64,000 bases of DNA from Mycolicibacterium crocinum (GCF_022370635.2 NZ_CP092362.2:248001-312000); one strand, 5' to 3'. Numbered from the stretch's first letter, positions 25,504 through 34,943 are shown. Made by a program: numbers and translations. Notes: generated from the letters alone by a model not told the origin.

Positions 25504-26379
25504 ATGATCGGGCTGACAGTCGGATTGGCCGTGCTCGTGGGCGTTTCCCTTGGCCTGCTCGGAGGCGGCGGTTCGATCCTCACGGTGCCGCTGCTGGTCT
25601 ATGTCGCCGGCATGGACGCCAAAGTGGCGATTGCGACCTCACTGCTGGTCGTCGGTGTGACGAGTGTCGTGGGGGCGTTCTCACATGCGCGCGCCGGGCG
25701 GGTGCAGTGGCGGACGGCCATGCTTTTCGGTGCGTCGTCGATGATCGGCGCCTACAGCGGCGGTCAGCTGACCCGGTTCATTCCGGGCGACGCGTTGCTC
25801 GTGGCGTTCGCGGTGATCATGGTCGCGACCGCGATCGCGATGCTGCGGGGCCGGCGATCGACAGGAGCCGGTGCTCCGCAGCGCCGGATGCCCCTGCTCA
25901 AGACAGCTGCGATCGGGCTCGCCTTGGGCCTCGTCACCGGAACTGTCGGTGCCGGTGGCGGTTTCCTGGTGGTGCCGGCCCTTGTGCTTCTGGGCGGACT
26001 GACCATGCCGGCCGCGGTGGGAACCTCGCTGGCGATCATCGCGATGAACTCGTTCGCCGGACTGGCCGGCTACCTGTCGGTCATGCGGATCGACTGGGCG
26101 GTCGCGGCGATGGTGACCGCCGCGGCCGTCGCCGGCGCCTTGGTCGGGGTGAGGTTCGCCGACCGGATCAATCCCGAGGTGCTGCGTCGAGCGTTCGGGT
26201 GGTTCGTCCTGGTGATGGCCTCGGTCGTTCTGGGCCAACAACTGAACCCGATCGTCGGCTACGTCGGTGTGGCGCTCGCCTGCCTGGTCCCCGCATCTGC
26301 GTTCGCCTGCAACCACATTGCCGCATGCCCGCTGCGGCGGGCACTGAACCGCCACACCGTGACGGCCGCCGCAACCTGA
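25504..26379 (+). CDS. TauE/SafE-type sulfite/anion exporter
   Basis: A membrane protein of 291 residues with eight predicted helices in two homologous halves, each opening with the TauE signature (GLLGGGGSILTVP near residue 15 and GTVGAGGGFLVVP near residue 145). The C-terminal helix has a short CNHIAACP stretch. Family members export sulfite, sulfoacetate or thiosulfate. The ATG at 25504 is used; the open frame far upstream passes through the operator region and is not translated. First gene of the sulfide operon. Confidence 0.88.
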   Translation: MIGLTVGLAVLVGVSLGLLGGGGSILTVPLLVYVAGMDAKVAIATSLLVVGVTSVVGAFSHARAGRVQWRTAMLFGASSMIGAYSGGQLTRFIPGDALLVAFAVIMVATAIAMLRGRRSTGAGAPQRRMPLLKTAAIGLALGLVTGTVGAGGGFLVVPALVLLGGLTMPAAVGTSLAIIAMNSFAGLAGYLSVMRIDWAVAAMVTAAAVAGALVGVRFADRINPEVLRRAFGWFVLVMASVVLGQQLNPIVGYVGVALACLVPASAFACNHIAACPLRRALNRHTVTAAAT

Positions 26380-26408
26380 TCGTCCGCACGTCCAGAAAGG
26401 AACCCAAA

Positions 26409-27788
26409 ATGAAGTTCAACCAGTACTACCTGGATTGTCTGTCGCACGCGTCCTACCTGATCGGTGATGAATCGACGGGCCGCGCGGTTGTCGTCGACCC
26501 CCAACGCGATGTGTCCGAATACCTCAGTGACGCCGCGGAACTCGGGATGCGTATCGAGCTCGTCATCGAAACCCACTTCCATGCCGACTTCCTGTCCGGC
26601 CACCTGGAATTGGCCGCCGCGACCGGGGCCAAGATCGTGTACTCCTCGGTTGCCGAACCGGAGTTCGAGTTCATGGCGGTCGAGGACGGCGAGCGCTACT
26701 CCCTGGGGCAGGTGCAGTTGGAGTTTCGGCACACCCCCGGGCACACCCCCGAGTCGCTGAGCATCGTGATTTACGAACATCCCGACGACACCCAGCCGTA
26801 CGGCGTGCTGACCGGTGACACCCTGTTCGTCGGTGACGTCGGGCGCCCGGACCTGCTGGCCTCGATCGGTTTCAGTCGCGAGGAACTCGCCGACAAGTTG
26901 TACGACTCGTTGCACGACAAGTTGATGACGCTTCCCGACACCACGCGGGTGTATCCCGCACACGGCGCCGGTTCGGCGTGTGGCAAGAACCTCTCGACCG
27001 ACCTGTGGTCGACGATGGGTGAACAGCGCCGCACCAACTACGCGCTGCGGGCCGGTGATAAAGCGACGTTCATGGAACTCGTCACCGAGGGCCAGCCTCC
27101 GGCGCCGGGCTACTTCGTCTACGACGCCATCCTCAACCGCAAGGACCGCGCGTTGCTCGACGAGGCTCAGATGCCCGCACCGATGACCTACTCGCAGGTG
27201 CGCGAGGCCATGAACGCCGGCGCAATGCTGGTCGACGGGCGCACGCCCGAGGAGTTCGCGCGGGGTCACCTCCGTGGTGCGATCAACATCGGCCTGGAGG
27301 GTCGCTACGCCGAGTTCGCCGGGTCGGTGGTTCGGCCCGATGTCGACATTGTGCTGATGACCGAGCCGGGCATGGAGCGCGAAGGCAAGAACCGTTTGGC
27401 GCGAATCGGTTTCGATCGCGTGGTCGGCTATCTCGCTGAGCCCTACCAGACGATGTTCACCCACCGTGACGATGTCGAGGTCGCCTCCCGGCTGACCGCG
27501 AACGGGCTCGGCGAGCGGATGGCCGATGTGCCCGAGTTGCAGATCGTGGACGTCCGCAACCCGGGCGAAGCCGCCGCCGGGATGATCGCCGGTGCGGTCA
27601 ACATCCCGGTCGGTCAGCTTCCCGCTCGCGTTGGTGAACTCGACCCCCGCAAGCCGACGGTCGTGTACTGCGCAGGCGGCTACCGCTCCTCGGTGGCTGC
27701 GAGTCTGCTGCGGCAGCACGGCTTCGCCGATGTCAGTGATGTCCTGGGCGGCTACGGCGCCTGGGAAGCAGCCGTCCAGAACGCCTGA
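26409..27788 (+). CDS. persulfide dioxygenase-rhodanese fusion (CstB-like)
   Basis: A protein of 459 residues with an N-terminal ETHE1-type metallo-beta-lactamase domain (iron ligands His56, His58, Asp60 and His65 in THFHADFLSGH; TPGHTPES and YPAHGAGSACG follow) and two rhodanese domains. The first (about 255-345) lacks the catalytic Cys. The second holds it at Cys421 in YCAGGYRSS. CstB of Staphylococcus oxidises persulfide to sulfite and transfers sulfur to thiosulfate. It would handle persulfide made by the downstream SQR. Ribosome-binding site is AAAGGAA, with 6 to 7 bases spacing. Confidence 0.9.
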   Translation: MKFNQYYLDCLSHASYLIGDESTGRAVVVDPQRDVSEYLSDAAELGMRIELVIETHFHADFLSGHLELAAATGAKIVYSSVAEPEFEFMAVEDGERYSLGQVQLEFRHTPGHTPESLSIVIYEHPDDTQPYGVLTGDTLFVGDVGRPDLLASIGFSREELADKLYDSLHDKLMTLPDTTRVYPAHGAGSACGKNLSTDLWSTMGEQRRTNYALRAGDKATFMELVTEGQPPAPGYFVYDAILNRKDRALLDEAQMPAPMTYSQVREAMNAGAMLVDGRTPEEFARGHLRGAINIGLEGRYAEFAGSVVRPDVDIVLMTEPGMEREGKNRLARIGFDRVVGYLAEPYQTMFTHRDDVEVASRLTANGLGERMADVPELQIVDVRNPGEAAAGMIAGAVNIPVGQLPARVGELDPRKPTVVYCAGGYRSSVAASLLRQHGFADVSDVLGGYGAWEAAVQNA

Positions 27789-27806
27789 AAGGAAATGCAA
27801 GAGATC

Positions 27807-29009
27807 ATGACCATCACAGCCAAGCACCAGATCCTGATCGTCGGCGGCGGGACCGCGGGAATCACCGTCGCCGCCCGGCTGCTACGCAAGGGTTACACCG
27901 ACGTCGCGGTCATCGAACCGTCGGACCAGCATTACTACCAGCCGTTGTGGACACTCGTCGGTGGTGGACAGGCCAAAGCCGCGACCACCGCGCGGCCCGA
28001 ATCTTCGGTGATGCCATCGGGCGCAACCTGGATCCGCAAGGCAGCCAGCGTATTCGACCCCAATGCCAACACAGTGACCTGTGCCGACGGCGCGACCTAT
28101 GAGTACGACGCGCTGGTGGTGTGCCCGGGCATCCAGCTGGACTGGAATCGCACCGACGGACTCGCAGAGGCGGTCGGCCACAACGGTGTGTCGTCGAACT
28201 ACCGGTTCGACCTCGCCCCGCGCACCTGGGACTTCATTCGCGAAACTCGATCGGGCTCAGCCGTGTTCATGATGCCCTCGGGTCCGATCAAGTGCGGCGG
28301 CGCACCGCAGAAGATCGCCTACCTGGCCAGCGACTACTGGCGCAAGCAGGGCGTTCTGGACAAGATCGACGTACATCTGGTGCTTCCGACACCCCGGGCG
28401 TTCGGCATTCCCGCGATCGCCGACAACCTCGACAAGGTGATTGCCGGCTACGGCATCCAGCTGCACACGATGTCGGAAGTGACTGCAGTTGATGGGGATT
28501 CGAAGAAGGTGACGCTGACCGCCGTCGGCGAGGGCGGCACCGACGGGACCCTGGCCTACGACGTGCTGCACGCGGTCCCCCGCCAGTCGGCACCGGACTG
28601 GATCAAGACCAGCCCGCTGTCGACCGGCGATGACAACGGCTACGTGGAGCTCGACAAGTTCACCCTGCAGCACGTGCGGTACCCGAACGTCTTCGGTCTG
28701 GGCGACGCCGGCTCGACGCCGAACTCCAAGACCGGCGCCGCGATTCGCAAACAGGCTCCGGTGGTCGTTGAGAACATCGACGCCTTCCTCACGGGCCGGC
28801 CACTGCAGGCACGATACGACGGTTACTCGTCATGCCCGATCGTCACGTCGTCGCACGACATGCTGCTCGCCGAGTTCGACTACGACATGCACCTCGAGCC
28901 GTCGTTCCCGATATTGGATCCCACCAAGCCGCACCGGCCGTACTGGTACATGAAGAAGTACGGGCTGCCGTGGCTGTACTGGAACCTGATGCTGAAGGGC
29001 CTCGTCTAG
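27807..29009 (+). CDS. sulfide:quinone oxidoreductase, SQRDL-like
   Basis: A flavoprotein of 400 residues from the ATG at 27807 (an ATG four codons earlier is also possible). FAD-binding LIVGGGTAG is near residue 10. The two redox cysteines of the SQRDL-type enzyme are conserved: Cys163 in GPIKCGGAPQKI and Cys343 in GYSSCPIVTS. It oxidises sulfide to a protein-bound or small-molecule persulfide and passes electrons to menaquinone at the membrane. Third gene of the operon. With the dioxygenase and the exporter it makes a complete sulfide detoxification route. Confidence 0.88.
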   Translation: MTITAKHQILIVGGGTAGITVAARLLRKGYTDVAVIEPSDQHYYQPLWTLVGGGQAKAATTARPESSVMPSGATWIRKAASVFDPNANTVTCADGATYEYDALVVCPGIQLDWNRTDGLAEAVGHNGVSSNYRFDLAPRTWDFIRETRSGSAVFMMPSGPIKCGGAPQKIAYLASDYWRKQGVLDKIDVHLVLPTPRAFGIPAIADNLDKVIAGYGIQLHTMSEVTAVDGDSKKVTLTAVGEGGTDGTLAYDVLHAVPRQSAPDWIKTSPLSTGDDNGYVELDKFTLQHVRYPNVFGLGDAGSTPNSKTGAAIRKQAPVVVENIDAFLTGRPLQARYDGYSSCPIVTSSHDMLLAEFDYDMHLEPSFPILDPTKPHRPYWYMKKYGLPWLYWNLMLKGLV

Positions 29010-29019
29010 CGACGAGCCC

Positions 29020-29277
29020 TCAGGCGTCGAGGTCCTGCTGGACCAGCTCGGCGATCGCCTTGCAGGCGGCCTCGTCCTCGGAGGCGACGGTGACCTGCGC
29101 GCCGTTGCCCGCGCCCAGCGTCATGATCATCAGCGCCGAACCGGCGTCCACCGGCTCCCCGCCGTCCACCGCCAGCGTCACCGGAACACCCGCGTTGACA
29201 ACGGCTTCGGAGATGATCGCGGCGGGGCGGGCGTGCAGGCCGATCGCCGAGCCAACGATCACGGTCTTGGTGTGCAT
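29020..29277 (-). CDS. ptsH: phosphocarrier protein HPr of the PTS
   Basis: A protein of 85 residues. The phospho-accepting His15 lies in GLHARPAA, and the regulatory-site position is Ser47 in AGSALMIM. HPr takes phosphate from enzyme I and gives it to EIIA-Fru. The start is the ATG giving His15; the open frame runs upstream without conserved features. It is 62 bases downstream of fruA on the same strand and therefore probably the last gene of the fruR-fruK-fruA-ptsH operon. The absence of an HPr kinase gene here says nothing about whether Ser47 is used. Confidence 0.92.
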   Translation of the reverse strand: MHTKTVIVGSAIGLHARPAAIISEAVVNAGVPVTLAVDGGEPVDAGSALMIMTLGAGNGAQVTVASEDEAACKAIAELVQQDLDA

Positions 29278-29339
29278 GGGGTCTCCTTCTAGGGGTGTCG
29301 AACTCGACGATATGTCGATGTCTACTCGTACTTCTGCGG

Positions 29340-31364
29340 TCAAACTGCCGTTTGGGCGACGGGGGCGGCGGTGGCGGGTGCGTCGGTATCGGTCGCCTTA
29401 CGGATGAACTGTTTGGCAGCGATCACCGCGAACCCGCCGACCGCGGTGCCCGCGGCCAGGGCGACCAGGAACCACACCAGGTTGCCGATCGCGAAGAACA
29501 CGAAGATGCCGCCGTGTGGCGCCTTGAGGGTGACGTCGAAGGCCATGATCAGCGCACCGGTGACTGCGCCGCCGGCCATCATCGACGGGATGACACGCAG
29601 CGGGTCGGCAGCCGCGAACGGGATGGCGCCCTCGGAGATGAACGATGCCCCCAACAGCCATGCGGCGCGGCCATTCTCGCGTTCCGGTTCGCTGAACAGA
29701 CCGGGCCGGACAGTGGTGGCCAGCGCCATCGCCAGCGGCGGCACCATACCGGCCGCCATCACCGCGGCCATGATGCGCAGCGAGGCCGGATCGGCGACGT
29801 TGAGCCCGGCGGTCGCGAAGGCGTAGGCCGCCTTGTTGACCGGGCCGCCGAGGTCGAAGCACATCATCAGACCGAGGATCACGCCGAGCAGGATCACCGA
29901 GGCGCCGGTGAGTCCGTTGAGCCAGTTGGTCAGCCCCGACGTGATCGCGGCCAGCGGACGGCCCAGCAGTAGGAACATCAACAGGCCGACGATCAGTGAC
30001 GCGAACAGCGGGATGATCACCACCGGCATCAGTCCGCGCGCCCACTGCGGCACGTTCACCTTGCTGATCCACAGTGCGGCGAAGCCTGCGATCAGGCCGC
30101 CGACGATACCGCCAATGAACCCGCCGCCGACGAACACCGCGACCGCACCCGCGGTGAATCCCGGTGCGATACCGGGCCGGTCGGCGATGGCGAACGAGAT
30201 GTACCCGGCCAGGGCGGGAACCAGGAAGCTGAACGCCAGGCCGCCGAGGGTGAACAGGACCGCACCGAGGTACTGGGTGAAGCCGCCGCTCGGCAGGTTG
30301 GTCAGCGAGTTGGTGGTCGCGATCAGGTTGCCCAGCGACTTGGTCGCGCCGTCCGGGGTGTTCGCGATGTCGTAGCCGGCGAACAGGAAGCCCAGGGCGA
30401 TCAGCAGACCGCCCGCGGCCACGAACGGGATCATGTAGCTGACGCCGGTCAGCAGGATCTGCCGGATGCGGGTGCCCCACCCGACGCCGCCGGCCGGTGC
30501 GCCGCTGTCAGCGGCGGCCGCGGAGCCCTCAACCCGCGCGGCTTTCGGATTGTCCGCGGCGGCAACGGCTTCGGCGATCATCGTGTCCGGCTCGTTGATG
30601 GCGCGCTTGACGCCGGAGGCGATCACCGGCTTTCCGGCGAACCGTTGCCGGTCCTTGACGCCGACGTCGGTGGCGAAGATGACGGCGTCGGCGCCGCTGA
30701 TCGTGTCCGCGCTCACCGGCGTGCTGCCCGAGGAGCCCTGGGTCTCGACCGTCAAGCTCACCCCGGCACGCTCGGCGGCCAGCTTGAGCGCGTCGGCGGC
30801 CATATAGGTGTGCGCGATGCCGGTGGGACACGCGGTGATCGCCACGATCGACTTCGTCTGTTTCGCAGCGGGTTTCGCGGCCGGTGCGGCAGCGGGCGTG
30901 GCTCCGTCGGGGTTGACCACGCCGTCGACCAGGCCTACCACGTCGTCGGCGGAGGCGGCCTCGCGCAGCGACTGCACGAAGTCCGGGCGCACCAGCGCGC
31001 GCGCCAGGCTGGACAGCAGCTTCATGTGCTCGGCACCGGCGCCGTCCGGGGCGGCGATCAGGAACACCAGATCTGCCGGGCCGTCGGGCGCACCGAAGTC
31101 CACCTTTGGCGAGAGCCGGGCGAACCCGATCGACGGTGAGGACACCGCGGCCGATCGGCAGTGCGGGATTGCGATCCCGCCGGGAAGTCCGGTGGCCGAC
31201 TGCGCTTCTCGCGCCATGGCCGCGGCCTGCAGCGCCGCACCGTCGGTGACCCGGCCGCTGTCGGCCAGCCGGGTCGCGAGCCGGCCGATCACCGACTCCT
31301 TGTCGGTGCCGGCATCGACGTCGAGCAATACCAGATCCGTGCTGATGATCGTGGAGTTCGTCAT
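29340..31364 (-). CDS. fruA: fructose-specific PTS enzyme II (EIIA-EIIB-EIIC fusion)
   Basis: A protein of 674 residues with the domains in order A-B-C. EIIA (about 1-150) has the phosphohistidine His68 in GIAIPHCR. EIIB-Fru (about 170-270) has the phosphocysteine Cys179 in ITACPTGIAHT. EIIC (about 300-650) has eight or more helices, opening GTRIRQILLTGVSYMIPFV. It imports fructose and releases fructose-1-phosphate inside. The ATG at 31364 is chosen because the upstream frame runs out of frame through fruK. It follows the fruK stop by 16 bases. Confidence 0.95.
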   Translation of the reverse strand: MTNSTIISTDLVLLDVDAGTDKESVIGRLATRLADSGRVTDGAALQAAAMAREAQSATGLPGGIAIPHCRSAAVSSPSIGFARLSPKVDFGAPDGPADLVFLIAAPDGAGAEHMKLLSSLARALVRPDFVQSLREAASADDVVGLVDGVVNPDGATPAAAPAAKPAAKQTKSIVAITACPTGIAHTYMAADALKLAAERAGVSLTVETQGSSGSTPVSADTISGADAVIFATDVGVKDRQRFAGKPVIASGVKRAINEPDTMIAEAVAAADNPKAARVEGSAAAADSGAPAGGVGWGTRIRQILLTGVSYMIPFVAAGGLLIALGFLFAGYDIANTPDGATKSLGNLIATTNSLTNLPSGGFTQYLGAVLFTLGGLAFSFLVPALAGYISFAIADRPGIAPGFTAGAVAVFVGGGFIGGIVGGLIAGFAALWISKVNVPQWARGLMPVVIIPLFASLIVGLLMFLLLGRPLAAITSGLTNWLNGLTGASVILLGVILGLMMCFDLGGPVNKAAYAFATAGLNVADPASLRIMAAVMAAGMVPPLAMALATTVRPGLFSEPERENGRAAWLLGASFISEGAIPFAAADPLRVIPSMMAGGAVTGALIMAFDVTLKAPHGGIFVFFAIGNLVWFLVALAAGTAVGGFAVIAAKQFIRKATDTDAPATAAPVAQTAV

Positions 31365-31380
31365 GGTGGCCTTCCGGGTG

Positions 31381-32358
31381 TTAGGGGCGCGCGGGGTAGG
31401 GCGATATCGAGGTGACCGCCACGTTGTCGAGGTCGATCTGGGCCGGTGTCGGCAGCGCCGAACCGGGGAGTGCCGCCGCGGCGCTGCCGTAGGCGACAGC
31501 CATCTGCAGCCGCTGTGGCGCTTCGGCGCCACCGACGTCGGCGCGCACGTAGCCCGCGAGGGAGGAGTCGCCGGCGCCGACGGTGCTCCTGGGCTTGATC
31601 GGGGGTGGGGTGGCCAGCCAGCTGCCGGTGTCGTTGACCAGCAGCGCTCCGGCGGCACCCAGCGTGGCCAGGACGGTCCTGGCGCCGCGGTCGATGAGCT
31701 GCTGCGCGGCGGCCACCACGGGGTCCGGATCACCTTGGGCGAGAGCATCTTCCAGTTCCTGGGCGTCGACTCCGGCCAGGCTGGCGAGCTCCTCGGAGTT
31801 CGGCTTGATCACATCGGGCGCGGCGGTGGCGAAGCCGGCGGCCAGCGCGGCGAGTGGCGCGTCCGAGGTGTCCACGGCCACTTTGCAGTCGTAGGGCTGC
31901 AACTGAGCCACCACGTCGGCGTACCAGTTGTCGGGGATGCCGGGTGGTAGCGATCCGGACAGCACCACCCACCGGGCGTCGGCGGCGCGATCAAGAATCG
32001 CCTGCGTCAACGCGGCCAGCGTGATCTCATCGATCGGCGCGCCCGGCTCGTTGATTTTCGTTGTGGTCCCATCGGATTCGGTGATGGCCAGGTTGGTGCG
32101 CACCGCACCGTCGATGGGCACCGCGAAGAACGGCACACCGCAGGACAGCAGCGCCGTGATGATCGGGTCGTGCCGCGCCGCGGGTAGCACCGCGACGGTG
32201 TCCAGCCCGGCCAGCGTCAGGGCCCGCGCGACGTTGACTCCCTTGCCGCCCGGTTCCGTCGTCACCGACTGCACGCGGTGCACGGCGCCGCGGATCAACT
32301 CCGCGGGCAGCGTCACCGTGCGGTCGATGCTCGGGTTGGGCGTGACGGTGACGATCAT
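31381..32358 (-). CDS. fruK: 1-phosphofructokinase
   Basis: A PfkB/ribokinase-fold enzyme of 325 residues that makes fructose-1,6-bisphosphate from fructose-1-phosphate and ATP. It has the N-terminal substrate-binding MIVTVTPNPSIDRT, the PGGKGVNVARAL segment (residues 37-48) and the C-terminal anion-hole/catalytic VGAGDSSLAGY near residue 265 with the conserved Asp. ATG overlaps the stop of the DeoR-family regulator gene (ATGA). It makes the second step after FruA import. Confidence 0.95.
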   Translation of the reverse strand: MIVTVTPNPSIDRTVTLPAELIRGAVHRVQSVTTEPGGKGVNVARALTLAGLDTVAVLPAARHDPIITALLSCGVPFFAVPIDGAVRTNLAITESDGTTTKINEPGAPIDEITLAALTQAILDRAADARWVVLSGSLPPGIPDNWYADVVAQLQPYDCKVAVDTSDAPLAALAAGFATAAPDVIKPNSEELASLAGVDAQELEDALAQGDPDPVVAAAQQLIDRGARTVLATLGAAGALLVNDTGSWLATPPPIKPRSTVGAGDSSLAGYVRADVGGAEAPQRLQMAVAYGSAAAALPGSALPTPAQIDLDNVAVTSISPYPARP

Positions 32359-33134
32359 GAATCCCCTCCTGCCAGAACGACTTCGACGCCCCGCTCGGTC
32401 AGCGCGGCGCGGTCGGCGGCGCTGATCTCGGGATCGGTGATCAGCGCGTCGACGCTGTCGATCGGGGCGAAGCTGACGAATTCCTCGCGCCCGATCTTCG
32501 ATGAATCGGCCAGTACGACGACGTAGTTCGCACAGCGGACCATCGCCCGTTTGACCGCGGCCTCCTCGCCGTCGGGGGTGGACAGCCCGTGTCGCACGGT
32601 GATGCCGTTGGTTCCGATGAATGCGATGTCCACGCGCAGTGTGTCGAGGGCGCGCAGTACCGGTTCACCGACGGCGGCCTGGGTGAGGCCACGGACCCGC
32701 CCGCCCAGCAGTTGCAGGGTGACCGAGGGCATCGCCGCCAGCCGGGCGGCGATCGGCACGGCGTTCGTCACCACCACCAGGTCCCGGTCGGTCGGCAGCA
32801 GGGCCGCGACCCGGGCGGTGGTGGTGCCGGCGTCGAACAGCACCGAGGCGCCCGACAGCGGAACGAAATCGGCCGCCGCCCGGGCGATCGCCTCTTTGTG
32901 GTCGGCGCGGGTGGTCTCGCGCTCGTCGACACCGGGTTCGACGACATGCAGCGCCCGGACGGGGACCGCGCCGCCGTGCACCCGTCGCACCACACCGGCG
33001 CGATCCAGTGCGGCCAGATCCCGGCGGACGGTCTCGGTGGTGACGTCATAGGCCTGAGCGAGCTCGGCGACCGAGGCCCGTCCCTGGGACAGCACTCGGT
33101 CCGCGATCGCCTGCTGACGTTCTTCCGGGTACAC
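32355..33134 (-). CDS. fruR: DeoR-family repressor of the fru operon
   Basis: A protein of 259 residues starting with GTG. The N-terminal DeoR helix-turn-helix (residues 5-55, 'RASVAELAQAYDVTTETVRRDLAALDRAG') is followed by the sugar-phosphate-binding DeoRC domain with its 'LFDAGTTTARVAALLP' and 'GLSTPDGEEAAVKR' segments. It is likely inactivated by a phosphorylated fructose. It is the first gene of the fru operon and is divergent from ptsI, so it can control both sides and itself from the 103-base gap. Gene name by context. Confidence 0.87.
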   Translation of the reverse strand: MYPEERQQAIADRVLSQGRASVAELAQAYDVTTETVRRDLAALDRAGVVRRVHGGAVPVRALHVVEPGVDERETTRADHKEAIARAAADFVPLSGASVLFDAGTTTARVAALLPTDRDLVVVTNAVPIAARLAAMPSVTLQLLGGRVRGLTQAAVGEPVLRALDTLRVDIAFIGTNGITVRHGLSTPDGEEAAVKRAMVRCANYVVVLADSSKIGREEFVSFAPIDSVDALITDPEISAADRAALTERGVEVVLAGGDS

Positions 33135-33177
33135 GATTCTCCGTTTGTGTGGGTTATGCGCGGATTTGAATGTTGAT

Positions 33178-33230
33178 ACGTGTTGTTTTACTCCCGAACG
33201 TGTTGACTTGTCAATGGAAAGTTGTAATGT
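33178..33230 (+). promoter_or_regulatory. ptsI promoter with FruR-type repeats, leaderless
   Basis: TTGACT at 33203-33208 and TAATGT at 33225-33230 are 16 bases apart. The -10 box ends 7 bases before the ATG, so transcription should begin at or next to the A of the start codon, giving a leaderless mRNA. Direct repeats of ACGTGTTG at 33178-33185 and 33198-33205 are 20 bases (two helical turns) apart, and TTGAC-tt-GTCAA at 33203-33214 overlaps the -35. These are candidate FruR sites. Confidence 0.55.
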
Positions 33231-33237
33231 AGTTCAC

Positions 33238-34935
33238 ATGACCGTCTCTTCCACCCCTACCTCACTCGGTGCCGGACAGGTCCTCAGCGGCGTCCCGGTC
33301 GTCCCCGGCGTCCGATTTGCGCCGGTCATCCGACCCGGCCGGTTGCCCGCGATCTCCGACCTCGACCCCGGGGGCCAGATCGCCGACCCGGATCGCGAAT
33401 CCGAGGCTTCCCGGTTCACCGCAGCCGCGGCCGCCGTCGCCGGCCGGTTGCGGGAGCGTGCCGCCCACGCGACCGGAGCCGCCTCGGAGGTGCTGGCCGC
33501 CACCGCGATGCTGGCGCAGGACCGGGCCTGGCTGGGCGCCGCCGAGAAACGCATCAAAGAGGGCGCCCCGGCGGTTCGCGCGACCGCCGAAGCGGCAGCC
33601 CAGTTTGTCGACCTGTTCACCAAGATGGGCGGACTGATGGCCGAACGCGTCACCGACCTGCGCGATATCCGCGACCGGGTGATCGCCGAACTGAGCGGGC
33701 TGGCCGAACCCGGTGTGCCGGTACCAGATCAGCCTGCCATTCTGTGCGCCGAAGACCTCGCGCCCGCCGACACGGCCGGTCTGGACCCCAAACTCGTTGT
33801 GGGACTTGCCACCACACTGGGTGGGCCCACCAGCCACACCGCGATCATCGCCCGCCAGCTCGGCATCCCATGTGTGGTCGCCGTGCACGGGCTCGACGAA
33901 CTGCCGGCAGGCACCGACGTACTGATCGACGGAACCCGCGGCACCATCACGGTCTCGCCCGACCCGGCCGAGGCCACCGCCGCCGTGCAAGTCGCCGACG
34001 CGGAAGCCGCCGCGATGGCCGGCTGGGCAGGCCCGGGCGCGACCGCCGACGGTCACCCGGTGTCGATCCTGGCCAACGTGCAAGACGGTTCGGCCGCGCG
34101 CGCCGCACGCGAGACCCCGGCCGAGGGCATCGGGCTGTTCCGCACCGAACTGTGCTTCCTGAACCGCGATACCGAACCGACCGTCGAGGAACAGGCCGCC
34201 ATCTACGGCGAGGTGCTCGACGCGTTCGCCGGGCACAAGGTCGTCATCCGCACCCTGGACGCCGGCTCCGACAAACCGCTGAAGTTCGTCGGTCATCCCA
34301 ACGAGGCCAACCCCGCGCTGGGCGTGCGGGGCATCCGCATCGAATCCATTCAGCCCGAGATCCTCGACCGTCAGCTCGACGCAATCGCCCTGGCGGCCGG
34401 GAAGACCGGCACTGCGCCGTGGGTGATGGCGCCGATGATCGCCACCCCCGACGAGGCCAAGCGGTTCGCCGATCGGGCCCGAGCGCGCGGCCTCGTCCCC
34501 GGCGTGATGATCGAGGTGCCCGCTGCCGCGCTGCTGGCCGACCGCATCCTCGAACATGTGGAGTTCCTCTCCATCGGCACCAATGACCTGGCGCAATACA
34601 CGATGGCCGCCGACCGGATGTCGGCCGAGCTGGCCACACTGACCGACCCGTGGCAGCCGGGAGTGCTGACGCTGGTCGCTGCGACGGCGCGCGCCGGAGC
34701 CGGCCGCGGCAAGCCGGTCGGGGTCTGCGGCGAGGCGGCCGCCGACCCGCTGCTGGCCTGCGTGCTGACCGGGCTCGGCATCACGTCGTTGTCCGCAGCG
34801 GCCGCGGCCGTCACCGGTGTCGGCGCCAAACTCGCATCGGTCACCCTGCAGCAGTGCCGCGACGCTGCCGCTGCGGTGCTGACCACGGCGAGCGCGGCCG
34901 AGGCCCGCGCGGCGGCGCTGGAGAGCCTCGGTTAG
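33238..34935 (+). CDS. ptsI: PTS enzyme I (phosphoenolpyruvate-protein phosphotransferase)
   Basis: A protein of 565 residues. The phospho-accepting His200 lies in GGPTSHTAIIARQLGIPC; the PEP-binding domain has FRTELCFL, the Arg-rich 'RTLDAGSDKPLKF' segment and the C-terminal GVCGEAAADPLLA with the catalytic Cys. It starts the PTS by taking phosphate from PEP and passing it to HPr. The ATG at 33238 is chosen for its promoter and family length; an upstream start would include the operator. Together with ptsH, fruA and fruK it makes a self-contained fructose system. Confidence 0.95.
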   Translation: MTVSSTPTSLGAGQVLSGVPVVPGVRFAPVIRPGRLPAISDLDPGGQIADPDRESEASRFTAAAAAVAGRLRERAAHATGAASEVLAATAMLAQDRAWLGAAEKRIKEGAPAVRATAEAAAQFVDLFTKMGGLMAERVTDLRDIRDRVIAELSGLAEPGVPVPDQPAILCAEDLAPADTAGLDPKLVVGLATTLGGPTSHTAIIARQLGIPCVVAVHGLDELPAGTDVLIDGTRGTITVSPDPAEATAAVQVADAEAAAMAGWAGPGATADGHPVSILANVQDGSAARAARETPAEGIGLFRTELCFLNRDTEPTVEEQAAIYGEVLDAFAGHKVVIRTLDAGSDKPLKFVGHPNEANPALGVRGIRIESIQPEILDRQLDAIALAAGKTGTAPWVMAPMIATPDEAKRFADRARARGLVPGVMIEVPAAALLADRILEHVEFLSIGTNDLAQYTMAADRMSAELATLTDPWQPGVLTLVAATARAGAGRGKPVGVCGEAAADPLLACVLTGLGITSLSAAAAAVTGVGAKLASVTLQQCRDAAAAVLTTASAAEARAAALESLG

Positions 34936-34943
34936 GAATTAAT

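Noticed and set aside
33145..33237. Upstream extension of ptsI
   Set aside because: It would cover the promoter and FruR-type repeats; PTS enzyme I starts at the later ATG.
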